33,812 nucleotides of DNA from Myxococcales bacterium. Its GTDB lineage: Bacteria; Myxococcota_A; Polyangia; Polyangiales; Polyangiaceae. The DNA lies in contig SECP01000069.1 in NCBI GenBank assembly GCA_004193285.1, forward strand, positions 1 through 33,812. Reading direction: 5' to 3'. The notes beneath the pieces were generated by a model. That model worked only from the letters and a program-made list of their open reading frames with translations, was not told the origin of the DNA and made no database searches. A program made the position numbers and the translations under genes. Shown here piece after piece: positions 16,116 through 22,001 of the stretch (its first letter is position 1; each line of letters begins with the position of its first letter).

Positions 16116-16307
16116 CTAGCGTTTCGGTTTCTTCGAGATCCCTAGCTCCTGCTCTAACAAGCCGAGTCCGCGCTCCACCGCGCTGCGCACGATGGTTCCG
16201 CGCTTGACCGTGATGCCCCCCGCGCGCTCGCTCATGACCGCCGCGATTTTCGCGATGCGTTCGAGCGTGCTCTCGGTGAGCCTCACGGTTACAGGTTCCG
16301 GATCCAT
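16116..16307 (-). CDS. Ribbon-helix-helix-type small DNA-binding protein
   Basis: Sixty-three residues from the ATG at 16307. PVTVRLTESTLERIAKIAAV gives the beta-strand and first helix, and VKRGTIVRSAVERGLGLLEQ the second helix, as in MetJ/Arc (CopG-like) proteins. A basic KKPKR tail ends it. A longer frame upstream lacks this pattern and has no ribosome site. Such proteins bind operators as dimers of dimers. GTAC-5-GTAC repeats sit just upstream (about 16322-16334) and could be its own site. It is likely the regulator of the neighbouring ParB-like unit. Confidence 0.65.
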   Translation of the reverse strand: MDPEPVTVRLTESTLERIAKIAAVMSERAGGITVKRGTIVRSAVERGLGLLEQELGISKKPKR

Positions 16308-16344
16308 GAAGGGTTCAATGTGTACAATGAGTACGCACTGGCCG

Positions 16345-16581
16345 TCAAGCGCGCAGCGAGGCCAGCACATGCAAGCTGAGATCGTCCGCCTCCGTCCACT
16401 CCCCCGGCTGGACGTACTCATTCAAAACGTCGACGAAGCGGCTAGCCCCGCAGTCGCAGAGCTCTAATTCGGTGTGCGCGACTCGCACGGGGGCGAGGCA
16501 TCGGAGGTTCCCGCCGTACGAAAGAACCGGCTTCTTGACCCCGCAGTGAGTGTGAACGTGCGCGGCGGACTCGATGCTCAT
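16345..16581 (-). CDS. Small Cys/His-rich protein
   Basis: Seventy-eight residues from the ATG at 16581 (MSIESAAHVHTHCGV). The motifs HVHTHCG, LRCLAP and LELCDCGASRF place several Cys and His suitably for one zinc site, followed by an acidic helical tail (PGEWTEADDLSLHVLASLRA). An upstream in-frame start would add 20 basic residues and cannot be excluded. No family is recognised. It precedes the RHH gene on the same strand (37 bp between them). Confidence 0.5.
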   Translation of the reverse strand: MSIESAAHVHTHCGVKKPVLSYGGNLRCLAPVRVAHTELELCDCGASRFVDVLNEYVQPGEWTEADDLSLHVLASLRA

Positions 16582-16648
16582 GGGCTTTTGCTCTCTTTTG
16601 GCCGCGCTGCGAAGTGCGACGCGGTGAGGCAGAGATGCCAAGTCAGCT

Positions 16649-16737
16649 CATAGCAAGCAACGGTTTTTCGATGCTAGACGCGCAAGTGCGCGGAAGCGTT
16701 CCATTCAAAGTTGCCGTCTAGCAAAGCGCATAGCAAG
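16649..16737. promoter_or_regulatory. Nested repeats in a divergent control region
   Basis: CATAGCAAG occurs as a direct repeat at 16649-16657 and 16729-16737 (80 bp apart). Between them is a perfect 9-bp inverted repeat TGCTAGACG/CGTCTAGCA (16672-16680 and 16715-16723), and inside that a GCGC-AAGT-GCGC stem (about 16680-16691). The region lies between the small Cys/His gene (-) and the lipoprotein gene (+), so it probably holds their operators. Confidence 0.45.
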
Positions 16738-16846
16738 GGTGGCAAAGCCTAAGCTTGGGCGCAATCTCGTTCGCTCTGGAAAACTTACTACTGATCCGCA
16801 TGATGGTGCGGTGGACTTCCACGGGCCCTTGCGCTCACCTGAGGAG

Positions 16847-17389
16847 ATGCGTTTCGCCTTGGCTTTTGCCTGCCTCACGGTTGCGTGCTCACGTCCGCAT
16901 GCTGAACAGAAAGCGGCGCCGGTTGCCTCGGTGCTGCCGGCCGCAGCGCCCATAGCAGCTCCGCCACCGAGCGTGCCCTCAGATCCTCCGATGACGATCG
17001 CGGACCTCATCTTCGACACGGGGCAGCTCCAGCAATGCGACGAAGTCGTGGGCGCCACTTCAAAGGTGAATCCGATCCTGGCCAAGCTCCGCGAGCAATT
17101 GGCAAAGAGCAAGGACGACAACGAACTCGTCGTCGAGAAGGGTTGCTTGGAAGCGACATCAAACCGGCCGCACCAGGCGACGTGCACGGAGCCGCAGCTC
17201 ACTACCTACTATTACGATTCCAGCGCTGTGAAGGGCTCCGACAGGATGATGAAGGCGTGCCTGAAAGGTGGCGGGACGTGGAAGACGAACGACACGCGCG
17301 AAGCGGAGCTAGACGCCTTGGAACGCAAGATGAATAGCCCGGAGCATCAAGCGCTCCGTAAGCGAGTGCTGGACATGGCTAGTGAGTAG
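16847..17389 (+). CDS. Lipoprotein carried by the element
   Basis: A 180-residue protein from the ATG at 16847 (MRFALAFACLTVAC), with lipobox LTVAC and a Pro/Ala linker (about residues 20-48). The mature part contains Cys pairs (QQCDEVVG, KGCLEA, ATCTEP, MKACLKGG) and a helical C-terminus (EAELDALERKMNSPEHQALR). GAGGAG abuts the ATG, closer than usual, so the start is slightly uncertain. It is envelope cargo of unknown function. Its 3' end overlaps the opposing gene by 43 bp. Confidence 0.6.
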   Translation: MRFALAFACLTVACSRPHAEQKAAPVASVLPAAAPIAAPPPSVPSDPPMTIADLIFDTGQLQQCDEVVGATSKVNPILAKLREQLAKSKDDNELVVEKGCLEATSNRPHQATCTEPQLTTYYYDSSAVKGSDRMMKACLKGGGTWKTNDTREAELDALERKMNSPEHQALRKRVLDMASE

Positions 17390-17865
17390 CAGCAAGCGCT
17401 GAGGACGTACTGGAGTGCGCTAGGGTCTACGATCAACTCGTGTTCAGGGTCGGGAAGGTGCGCGACACTCGCGTGCGCTGGAATGATCGCTTCGAGCAAG
17501 CGTGCGGCATCGTAGGCGCGTGAGACGTTCACGCCGTGGAAGCGTTCCGCAACCTCGCGGTCATAGGTCCAGGATAGCCCCGGCGCATCGCCAACCTGGG
17601 CGCGCCAAGCCCGGATGGGCCTTGAAGGCAGGAGGGGCATGCGCAGGCCCGCGCGGCGGAACCACTCCAGCCACGTCGCGGGGGGCAACCTCCGGCATGG
17701 GTAGTCGGTGGACTGCCAGAGCGTGAGGAGGTGCGGGCGTAGGGCGTCGAAGGTGATCACCCCCTGCCGGAGCGCCGAGCTTACGAGCCCCGCCGCCTCG
17801 CTGCGCTCCACCGACCAAATCGCGGAGTCGATATCTCCGCACGCGAGGAACTCTTGAGGCGTCAC
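17347..17865 (-). CDS. Phage-type hypothetical protein with possible ART-like signature
   Basis: A 172-residue protein. RAWRAQVGDAPGLSWTYDRE (about residues 85-104), the following VAERFHG, and a late PEHELIVDP (140-148) follow the order of many small phage/plasmid proteins: an Arg-containing strand, a G-L-S-W-T turn and an E-x-E before a V-DP. That order also resembles the R-S-E triad of ADP-ribosyltransferase folds, with Arg88, Ser98 and Glu141/Glu143 as candidates. This is a low-certainty reading. It overlaps its upstream neighbour by 4 bp (ATGA) and is the last gene of the long minus-strand operon. Confidence 0.5.
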   Translation of the reverse strand: MTPQEFLACGDIDSAIWSVERSEAAGLVSSALRQGVITFDALRPHLLTLWQSTDYPCRRLPPATWLEWFRRAGLRMPLLPSRPIRAWRAQVGDAPGLSWTYDREVAERFHGVNVSRAYDAARLLEAIIPAHASVAHLPDPEHELIVDPSALQYVLSACCYSLAMSSTRLRSA

Positions 17866-18143
17866 GCCGCCACGATGCTGAGTGCGTCGTGTTCTTCGTG
17901 CTCGTCACCGCCCAGCGAGCCGCGAGGGCCGGTCCACCGTTGCGCGTAGAAGTCCCGTGCGGCCTCGAGCTGGCCAACGGACACCACGCGGGTTGGAAGC
18001 GGTAAGCGGCTCGGGGGCGAAAGGGGGCGCGTAGCTTGGACCTTGGCAAGCTCGGCTGCCGCGCGGGCCGTCTCTTCGGGCGTGGATTTGCCGTAAACCA
18101 GGGGGCGCGTTGGCATGCGGGGGCGGTAACGGTCTTGCTGCAC
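17862..18143 (-). CDS. Hypothetical protein in the element operon
   Basis: Ninety-three residues from a GTG (18143). Arg/Pro-rich N-terminal half with STPEETARAAAELAKVQATR, then a C-terminal segment LEAARDFYAQRWTGPRGSLG. No recognised family. It starts 4 nt after the preceding 34-residue gene stops and overlaps the next gene by ATGA, so translation is coupled on both sides. Confidence 0.55.
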   Translation of the reverse strand: MQQDRYRPRMPTRPLVYGKSTPEETARAAAELAKVQATRPLSPPSRLPLPTRVVSVGQLEAARDFYAQRWTGPRGSLGGDEHEEHDALSIVAA

Positions 18144-18147
18144 GGGG

Positions 18148-18252
18148 TTACTCGGCTCGCTTTCGGAGGTCAGAGATGATGTCTTGAAGCTCGGCGACTC
18201 GCGCGGCCCGGTGTTGCGCGGTTTCGAGTGGCGCGGTGTTGGATGGCGTCAT
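18148..18252 (-). CDS. 34-residue small protein in the element operon
   Basis: ATG at 18252 to TAA at 18148: MTPSNTAPLETAQHRAARVA then a helical ELQDIISDLRKRAE. It sits exactly between the structured element (18263-18337) and the next gene, with 4 nt before the following GTG. That packing, and the regular amphipathic helix, argue that it is translated. No Shine-Dalgarno is seen; the upstream sequence is GATTCTTTTC. Confidence 0.45.
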   Translation of the reverse strand: MTPSNTAPLETAQHRAARVAELQDIISDLRKRAE

Positions 18253-18262
18253 GAAAAGAATC

Positions 18263-18337
18263 GGCGAAGCGCCGCGCGGGACGACGGGCAAAGAAACCCG
18301 TGCGGCCACCATGACCGCAACCGCGCGACGCTTCGCC
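18263..18337 (-). ncRNA. Predicted three-way-junction structure between operon genes
   Basis: A 17-bp closing stem (18263-18279 with 18321-18337) has one mismatch in the plus strand, which becomes G-U in the minus-strand RNA, the transcribed direction. It encloses two hairpins: 18284-18288/18297-18301 (8-nt loop) and 18301-18305/18315-18319 (9-nt loop), which share base 18301. It fills the gap between one gene's stop (18350) and the next start (18252). A T-rich TTCTTTTC follows on the minus strand, so an internal terminator/attenuator is one reading. A processed RNA, or a DNA site such as a nick or packaging signal, are others. Confidence 0.6.
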
Positions 18338-18349
18338 CAAAGGTGTTAG

Positions 18350-19264
18350 TTAGTGCAAGCCTCGGCCCTCATTGAGGGCTCGTGCTTCCTGGGCGAGAGG
18401 CTGTCGCCCCGTCACGAGGTGGTAGATTTGCGCGGCGCCCCTGAGGATGGCTGCGAGCTCTCCGGGCCCACGTGCGTGGACTTCGTCCCGGGCCGCTTGG
18501 TCGCCCTGAATCGCCCTGAACTGCAAGTCCCGCTCGGCGGTAGCTTCCGCCGCATTGCGAGCCCTCACGCCCTTGGCGTGCGCGTTCATCCTGGCCTCGT
18601 ACACATCGCCGGGCAGTACCCCGCTGATGATTGGCCACAGCTCTGCGGTATGCTCATCGGAGACGGCGCTAATCCCCGGAGCGGTGGCGATACGCGCGAC
18701 GGTGCTGCGAAGGGCTAGCAGCGCGTCTTGCTGGCCGCGAAGGTCAAACTCATTGCGGAGGGCCCGCGAGACGCGAAGCGCAGCGGCGGAGAGCCCAGAA
18801 TCGAAAAGCCCATCCCAATTCCCGGAGTACGCGAAACGGTTGAGCGCCTTCGCTTCGGGGTGCTTCTCGTGGAATAGGAGGCACTCCGCGATAACGGCCT
18901 CTTTCGTGAGTGGTTGGCCGATATCCCGCGTAGAGATAGCGTCGCGGGTTTGGTGCAACTGGCCGGTGATTTGGGCGGCGCCGAGCGACGAGCCTGAAGT
19001 TTCGAATTGCTCAAGCGAGTCGTGGAGGAGCCGGACGGACTCGGAGACAACGGCGATGTGCCGCGTGAGGCGCTCAGCGGCGTGGTCGCGCTCGGCTACC
19101 TCGAGTGCCTTGGAGAAGGCCGTCTCCGCGCGAGTCCGGGCCTTGTCGACTTCCGAGAGCTCCTTAAACCTCAAGTCGTGTACGGACTGCACGCGCGATG
19201 CATGCGCAGCAAGGAAGTCCGCGTGGCTCGTGAGCTCGGGTTTCTTGGGGGATGCGGTAGCCAT
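18350..19264 (-). CDS. Helical hypothetical protein in the element operon
   Basis: A 304-residue, largely alpha-helical protein without Cys clusters. Residues about 20-110 (RVQSVHDLRFKELSEVDKAR and onwards) look coiled-coil prone. A middle segment around FAYSGNWDGLFDSGLSAAAL is more globular, and the C-terminus (AQIYHLVTGRQPLAQEARAL) is helical again. Length and context recall phage or satellite morphogenesis proteins, but no motif supports that. Its ATG overlaps the preceding stop by one base (TAATG), so it is coupled. Confidence 0.6.
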   Translation of the reverse strand: MATASPKKPELTSHADFLAAHASRVQSVHDLRFKELSEVDKARTRAETAFSKALEVAERDHAAERLTRHIAVVSESVRLLHDSLEQFETSGSSLGAAQITGQLHQTRDAISTRDIGQPLTKEAVIAECLLFHEKHPEAKALNRFAYSGNWDGLFDSGLSAAALRVSRALRNEFDLRGQQDALLALRSTVARIATAPGISAVSDEHTAELWPIISGVLPGDVYEARMNAHAKGVRARNAAEATAERDLQFRAIQGDQAARDEVHARGPGELAAILRGAAQIYHLVTGRQPLAQEARALNEGRGLH

Positions 19265-19788
19265 TAGCGCGCGACTCCCACGCCGAAAGTTTGGGTGATG
19301 CCGTCAAAGCTGGTGGTGCGACGGGCGTCTTGAGCATGAGCTCCGGTTTGGAAAGCGCGGTCAAGCTCCTCCCGCCGGGCTTCTCGGGCGCGAGCCTCCG
19401 CCGCAAGTGCGGCCGTATTCTCTGCCGCAAGCCGCCTGCCCTTCAGCGCCGCGAGCTCTGCATCAATCGCGGAGGCCCGCGCGCTTATCTCAGCGATGGT
19501 CGGGCCCGTCTTGGCTACGGGGGGCGAGGGCGGGCGTGCGGTGGACTTAGGCGCGAGCTTGGGTTGCGCGGCTTTCGGCACCAAGACTTCCGCGATGGGC
19601 GAGATACCGCGCGCGGCCTGCCCCGCGTTCCCGGCGAGGCAGTTTTTGACCGCGTTCTGAGCACGCTCAACGGGTGTGTCACCGACGCCGTAGACGTCGA
19701 AGTTCGTCGCGAGCATCGCCTCGGACTGCGCGCGGGTGAGGCCAGCGGTGTGCGCGAGCTGGCGGATCTCAGCGTCAGCGTTAGCCAC
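19264..19788 (-). CDS. Hypothetical protein, paralogue-like to the preceding gene
   Basis: 174 residues from the GTG at 19788, which overlaps the previous stop by 8 bp. It contains GLTRAQSEAMLATN near the N-terminus, a Pro/Ala linker, a Glu/Arg/Ala helix (AELAALKGRRLAAENTAALA), and the ending TSFDGITQTFGVGVAR. The GLTRAQ and the FDG(I/V)xQ(S/T)FG segments recur in the same order in the 95-residue gene just upstream, so the two probably arose by duplication or share a partner-binding tail. No family recognised. Confidence 0.6.
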   Translation of the reverse strand: MANADAEIRQLAHTAGLTRAQSEAMLATNFDVYGVGDTPVERAQNAVKNCLAGNAGQAARGISPIAEVLVPKAAQPKLAPKSTARPPSPPVAKTGPTIAEISARASAIDAELAALKGRRLAAENTAALAAEARAREARREELDRAFQTGAHAQDARRTTSFDGITQTFGVGVAR

Positions 19789-20068
19789 GCGGCACCTCGA
19801 TCGTACGGCCGCCAAAGGATTGTCGGACGCCATCGAATTGCACGGAGTCCGTATTCACGAGGTGGGTGAGGCCCATCTTGCGCTCAAGGTCGCGCTGAGC
19901 TTCCGGCTTTGCCGCATGCACCGCGGCGGCTTGTTCGCGAAGAGCGGCGAGCAGAATGCCCACGAGGCGCAGGGAATATTCGGGGTCGCGAATCGCGGCC
20001 GCTTGTGCACGCGTTAGCCCCGGCGTAGCCGCTAACTTCTCGCGTTTGGATTTTTCACTAGGAGTCAT
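19781..20068 (-). CDS. Hypothetical protein with GLTRAQ and FDGVxQSFG motifs
   Basis: Ninety-five residues. PGLTRAQAAAIRDPEYSL and a helical core (LVGILLAALREQAAAVHAAK) are followed by VQFDGVRQSFGGRTIEV. The first and last motifs match the next gene's. The ATG lies 11 bp inside the 3' end of the preceding zinc-ribbon gene. No family recognised; a helical adaptor is possible. Confidence 0.6.
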   Translation of the reverse strand: MTPSEKSKREKLAATPGLTRAQAAAIRDPEYSLRLVGILLAALREQAAAVHAAKPEAQRDLERKMGLTHLVNTDSVQFDGVRQSFGGRTIEVPRG

Positions 20069-20318
20069 TCATTTTGCGTTTCTGGGCGTTGCGCGCCCGG
20101 TTGGTCTGGTTCCGCGCCGCGCACTCCGCGCAGTACGCCTTGGGCGCCGGGGTCTTGCAGCTCGCGCATTGCCCCGCCGCACGCTTGATGGCGTACTGAA
20201 CGGCGTTGTAGGCGCGGTTTTTCTCACGACACGGAGCGCACCTTGAACGGCCCGGAGTAGCCGGCTTGCGGCAGCTCGCGCAGCTTCGCGGGACCGTGCT
20301 GGAGATATCAACACTCAC
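20058..20318 (-). CDS. Double Cys-cluster (zinc-ribbon-like) basic protein
   Basis: From the GTG at 20318 the protein has 86 residues: PRSCASCRKPATPGRSRCAP then C, a basic helix, QCASCKTPAPKAYCAECAAR, and a basic tail (NRARNAQKRKMNDS). Two CxxC...CxxC modules suggest two zinc sites and nucleic-acid binding, as in small phage regulators. A longer start at 20426 would run through the direct-repeat region and is less likely. It begins the minus-strand operon; a possible -10 (TATAGA, 20350-20355) and a palindrome lie just upstream. Confidence 0.6.
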   Translation of the reverse strand: MSVDISSTVPRSCASCRKPATPGRSRCAPCREKNRAYNAVQYAIKRAAGQCASCKTPAPKAYCAECAARNQTNRARNAQKRKMNDS

Positions 20319-20332
20319 GCTCTGATCAGAGC
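20319..20332. promoter_or_regulatory. 14-bp palindrome at the start of the element operon
   Basis: GCTCTGATCAGAGC is a perfect dyad abutting the GTG of the zinc-ribbon-like gene and downstream of a possible -10 box. It shares the CGCTCTG opening with the two repeats at 20392 and 20432. A repressor site is the simplest reading. Confidence 0.5.
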
Positions 20333-20391
20333 ACCGGAACGTTGCTTGCTCTATAGCGACCGGACGATTTATTTCAGGAGCCCACGAGTCG

Positions 20392-20450
20392 CGCTCTGGA
20401 ATTTCCAGCCGCGAACTCGGCACCACTTCAACGCTCTGGAATTTCCAGCC
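20392..20450. repeat. Two identical 19-bp repeats, each containing a dyad, 40 bp apart
   Basis: Positions 20392-20410 and 20432-20450 are identical over 19 bp and each holds CTGGAA-T-TTCCAG. The 40-bp start-to-start spacing is close to four helical turns, so bound dimers would lie on nearly the same face. They lie in the control region between the minus-strand operon and the NYN gene; 20451-20721 shows no gene. Confidence 0.65.
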
Positions 20451-20721
20451 CTCGCGGTGAACTCACATGCTTTCGCCGCCGCACTCCCGGTGGCACTGGT
20501 GGAAACTGGTTTTCGCGCCGATGCACGTAGACGTTCAGATGCCTCGCCCACGCCACCGAGACCCAGGAACTGTTCGCGAGCCCCTTGGTCCACCGCCCCT
20601 CGCGACAAGAGCCCCGTGCGCCGCGTATACGGCCCGTGGTTGCGCCGATGTCGAGGGCAGGACTCACCGCCCCGGGCCTTGAGGCGGCGCGGCAGTGACC
20701 CGTCTGGTGTAGTATGGTGGC

Positions 20722-21279
20722 GTGCTGCGTCCCGAGGTCTATCTCATTGATGGCGAGAACATCGTCATGCTCGCGGAGGGCCGAGAACCGGTGCCGGGTC
20801 TCATCCATGTGCCTGACGTTTTTGTTTGGTCACCGCACCTCATCCACGAATGGGCTGACGTGCGCCGCGTGATTTACTACACGTCTGCGGTCGGTGATGC
20901 TGACCGCAGACACGACCTGACGCGGCAGATTCGCGCCATCGACTATCGCAGCCGAGATGCCACCACGGTTCGAGACGGCCACGTTGTAGCCAGCGTATTT
21001 CAGAAGCCGAAGCAGAGCCACAAGTCACGCGCGGTGGACATCAACATCACCATCGACGCGCTTCGCTACGCGCACAACGGGACCGCAGGCACCGTGACTA
21101 TCGTCTCCGGAGACAGCGATTTTGTTCCCCTCGTCTCGGAGCTGATGCGGGCGGGCGTTACCGTCCTTGTGCATGCATTTTCGTCCGGCTTGGGACGCGG
21201 GGTCGACACGACTGCCGACGGGTTCAAGTTTCTAGACCACGCGTTCTTCAAGCCGTTGGGTGCTAGCTCGTCCGCCTAG
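20722..21279 (+). CDS. NYN-domain (PIN-like) ribonuclease candidate
   Basis: A 185-residue protein from a GTG. The NYN/DUF88 acidic residues are all visible: Asp10 in YLIDGENI, Asp106 in SRAVDINITIDAL, and Asp131/Asp133 in VSGDSDFVPL. These are the metal-binding positions of PIN-like nucleases. A late FKFLDHAFFKPL closes the fold. NYN proteins cleave RNA and occur in RNA processing and in defence modules. It is followed 111 bp later by an Mrr-type nuclease gene, so the two may be one cargo module. A TAGTAT box just before the start hints at a very short leader. Confidence 0.85.
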   Translation: MLRPEVYLIDGENIVMLAEGREPVPGLIHVPDVFVWSPHLIHEWADVRRVIYYTSAVGDADRRHDLTRQIRAIDYRSRDATTVRDGHVVASVFQKPKQSHKSRAVDINITIDALRYAHNGTAGTVTIVSGDSDFVPLVSELMRAGVTVLVHAFSSGLGRGVDTTADGFKFLDHAFFKPLGASSSA

Positions 21280-21390
21280 TGGGCAAGCGCCACTTTGGGT
21301 GGACATCTTGGTAGGCGCGTGGCGTCCGATTGCCGCTGGAGGCTGGCGCCCCATTGCCCTCGACGACAGCCCGTACTTGTATCGTTGATC

Positions 21391-21996
21391 ATGGCGCGCG
21401 AGCCTATCTACCTCGTCACAGAAGACGGCGATCACCTCGTCACAGAAGACGGCGTTCCGCTAATCACCGGCTACCTTGGCTTGGACTTGGAGCTGTTGCT
21501 CTCCGCCATCGTGGAGGGCATTGGCGACCACAGTGACGGCCAGCTGGTGCGGTTGATTGCACCCGCATGGTGGGCCCTGGAGGATCTACTCCAGGAAGAT
21601 CCCGAGTTGCTCTTCCAACTGAAGGACCGGAAGTTCGAGGAGCTGCTCGCTGGCAAGTACGAAGCCGCCGGCTATCGAGCCATCCTCACGCCTCGTTCAG
21701 GCGACTACGGTGTAGATGTGATCGCCGAGTCGAAGGAGGGCCCGCGCGTTAGGATCTTTGACCAAGCCAAGCGCTACAGCCGTGGCCGCCTCGTCCCCGC
21801 CAACGACGTGCGCGCGCTGATGGGCAGCTGGGCGTTTCGTGATGCCACCGCTGGTGTGGTCACCACCACCTCCGACTTCGCGCCGCGCATCGGTGAAGAC
21901 CCGGCCATCAAGAACGCGCTCAGCCAGGGCCTACGGCTCATCAACGGGCCGACGTTGCTGCAAGAGCTCGCGGAGCTCCGCAAAGCCAAGGGCTAG
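21391..21996 (+). CDS. Mrr-type restriction endonuclease-like protein
   Basis: 201 residues from the ATG at 21391. The Mrr_cat PD-(D/E)xK elements are in place: FEELLAGKYEAAGY with Glu83/84, SGDYGVDVIAES with Asp109, and FDQAKRY with Gln125-x-Lys127, followed by AGVVTTTSDFAP, the typical Mrr turn. Instead of the usual QCKRY it has QAKRY. The N-terminus carries a duplicated EDG unit (YLVTEDGDHLVTEDG) encoded by a 24-bp tandem repeat. Mrr enzymes cut modified DNA, so it may restrict incoming phage DNA. The stop lies five bases from the convergent initiator gene's stop. Confidence 0.85.
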   Translation: MAREPIYLVTEDGDHLVTEDGVPLITGYLGLDLELLLSAIVEGIGDHSDGQLVRLIAPAWWALEDLLQEDPELLFQLKDRKFEELLAGKYEAAGYRAILTPRSGDYGVDVIAESKEGPRVRIFDQAKRYSRGRLVPANDVRALMGSWAFRDATAGVVTTTSDFAPRIGEDPAIKNALSQGLRLINGPTLLQELAELRKAKG

Positions 21997-22001
21997 GCCT
22001 C

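Noticed and set aside
14949..16145. 398-residue plus-strand frame across the ParB-like unit
   Set aside because: Runs antisense through several well-supported genes and has no recognisable pattern.
20428..20808. 126-residue minus-strand frame before the operon
   Set aside because: Runs through the dyad repeats and into the NYN gene antisense; composition is not protein-like.
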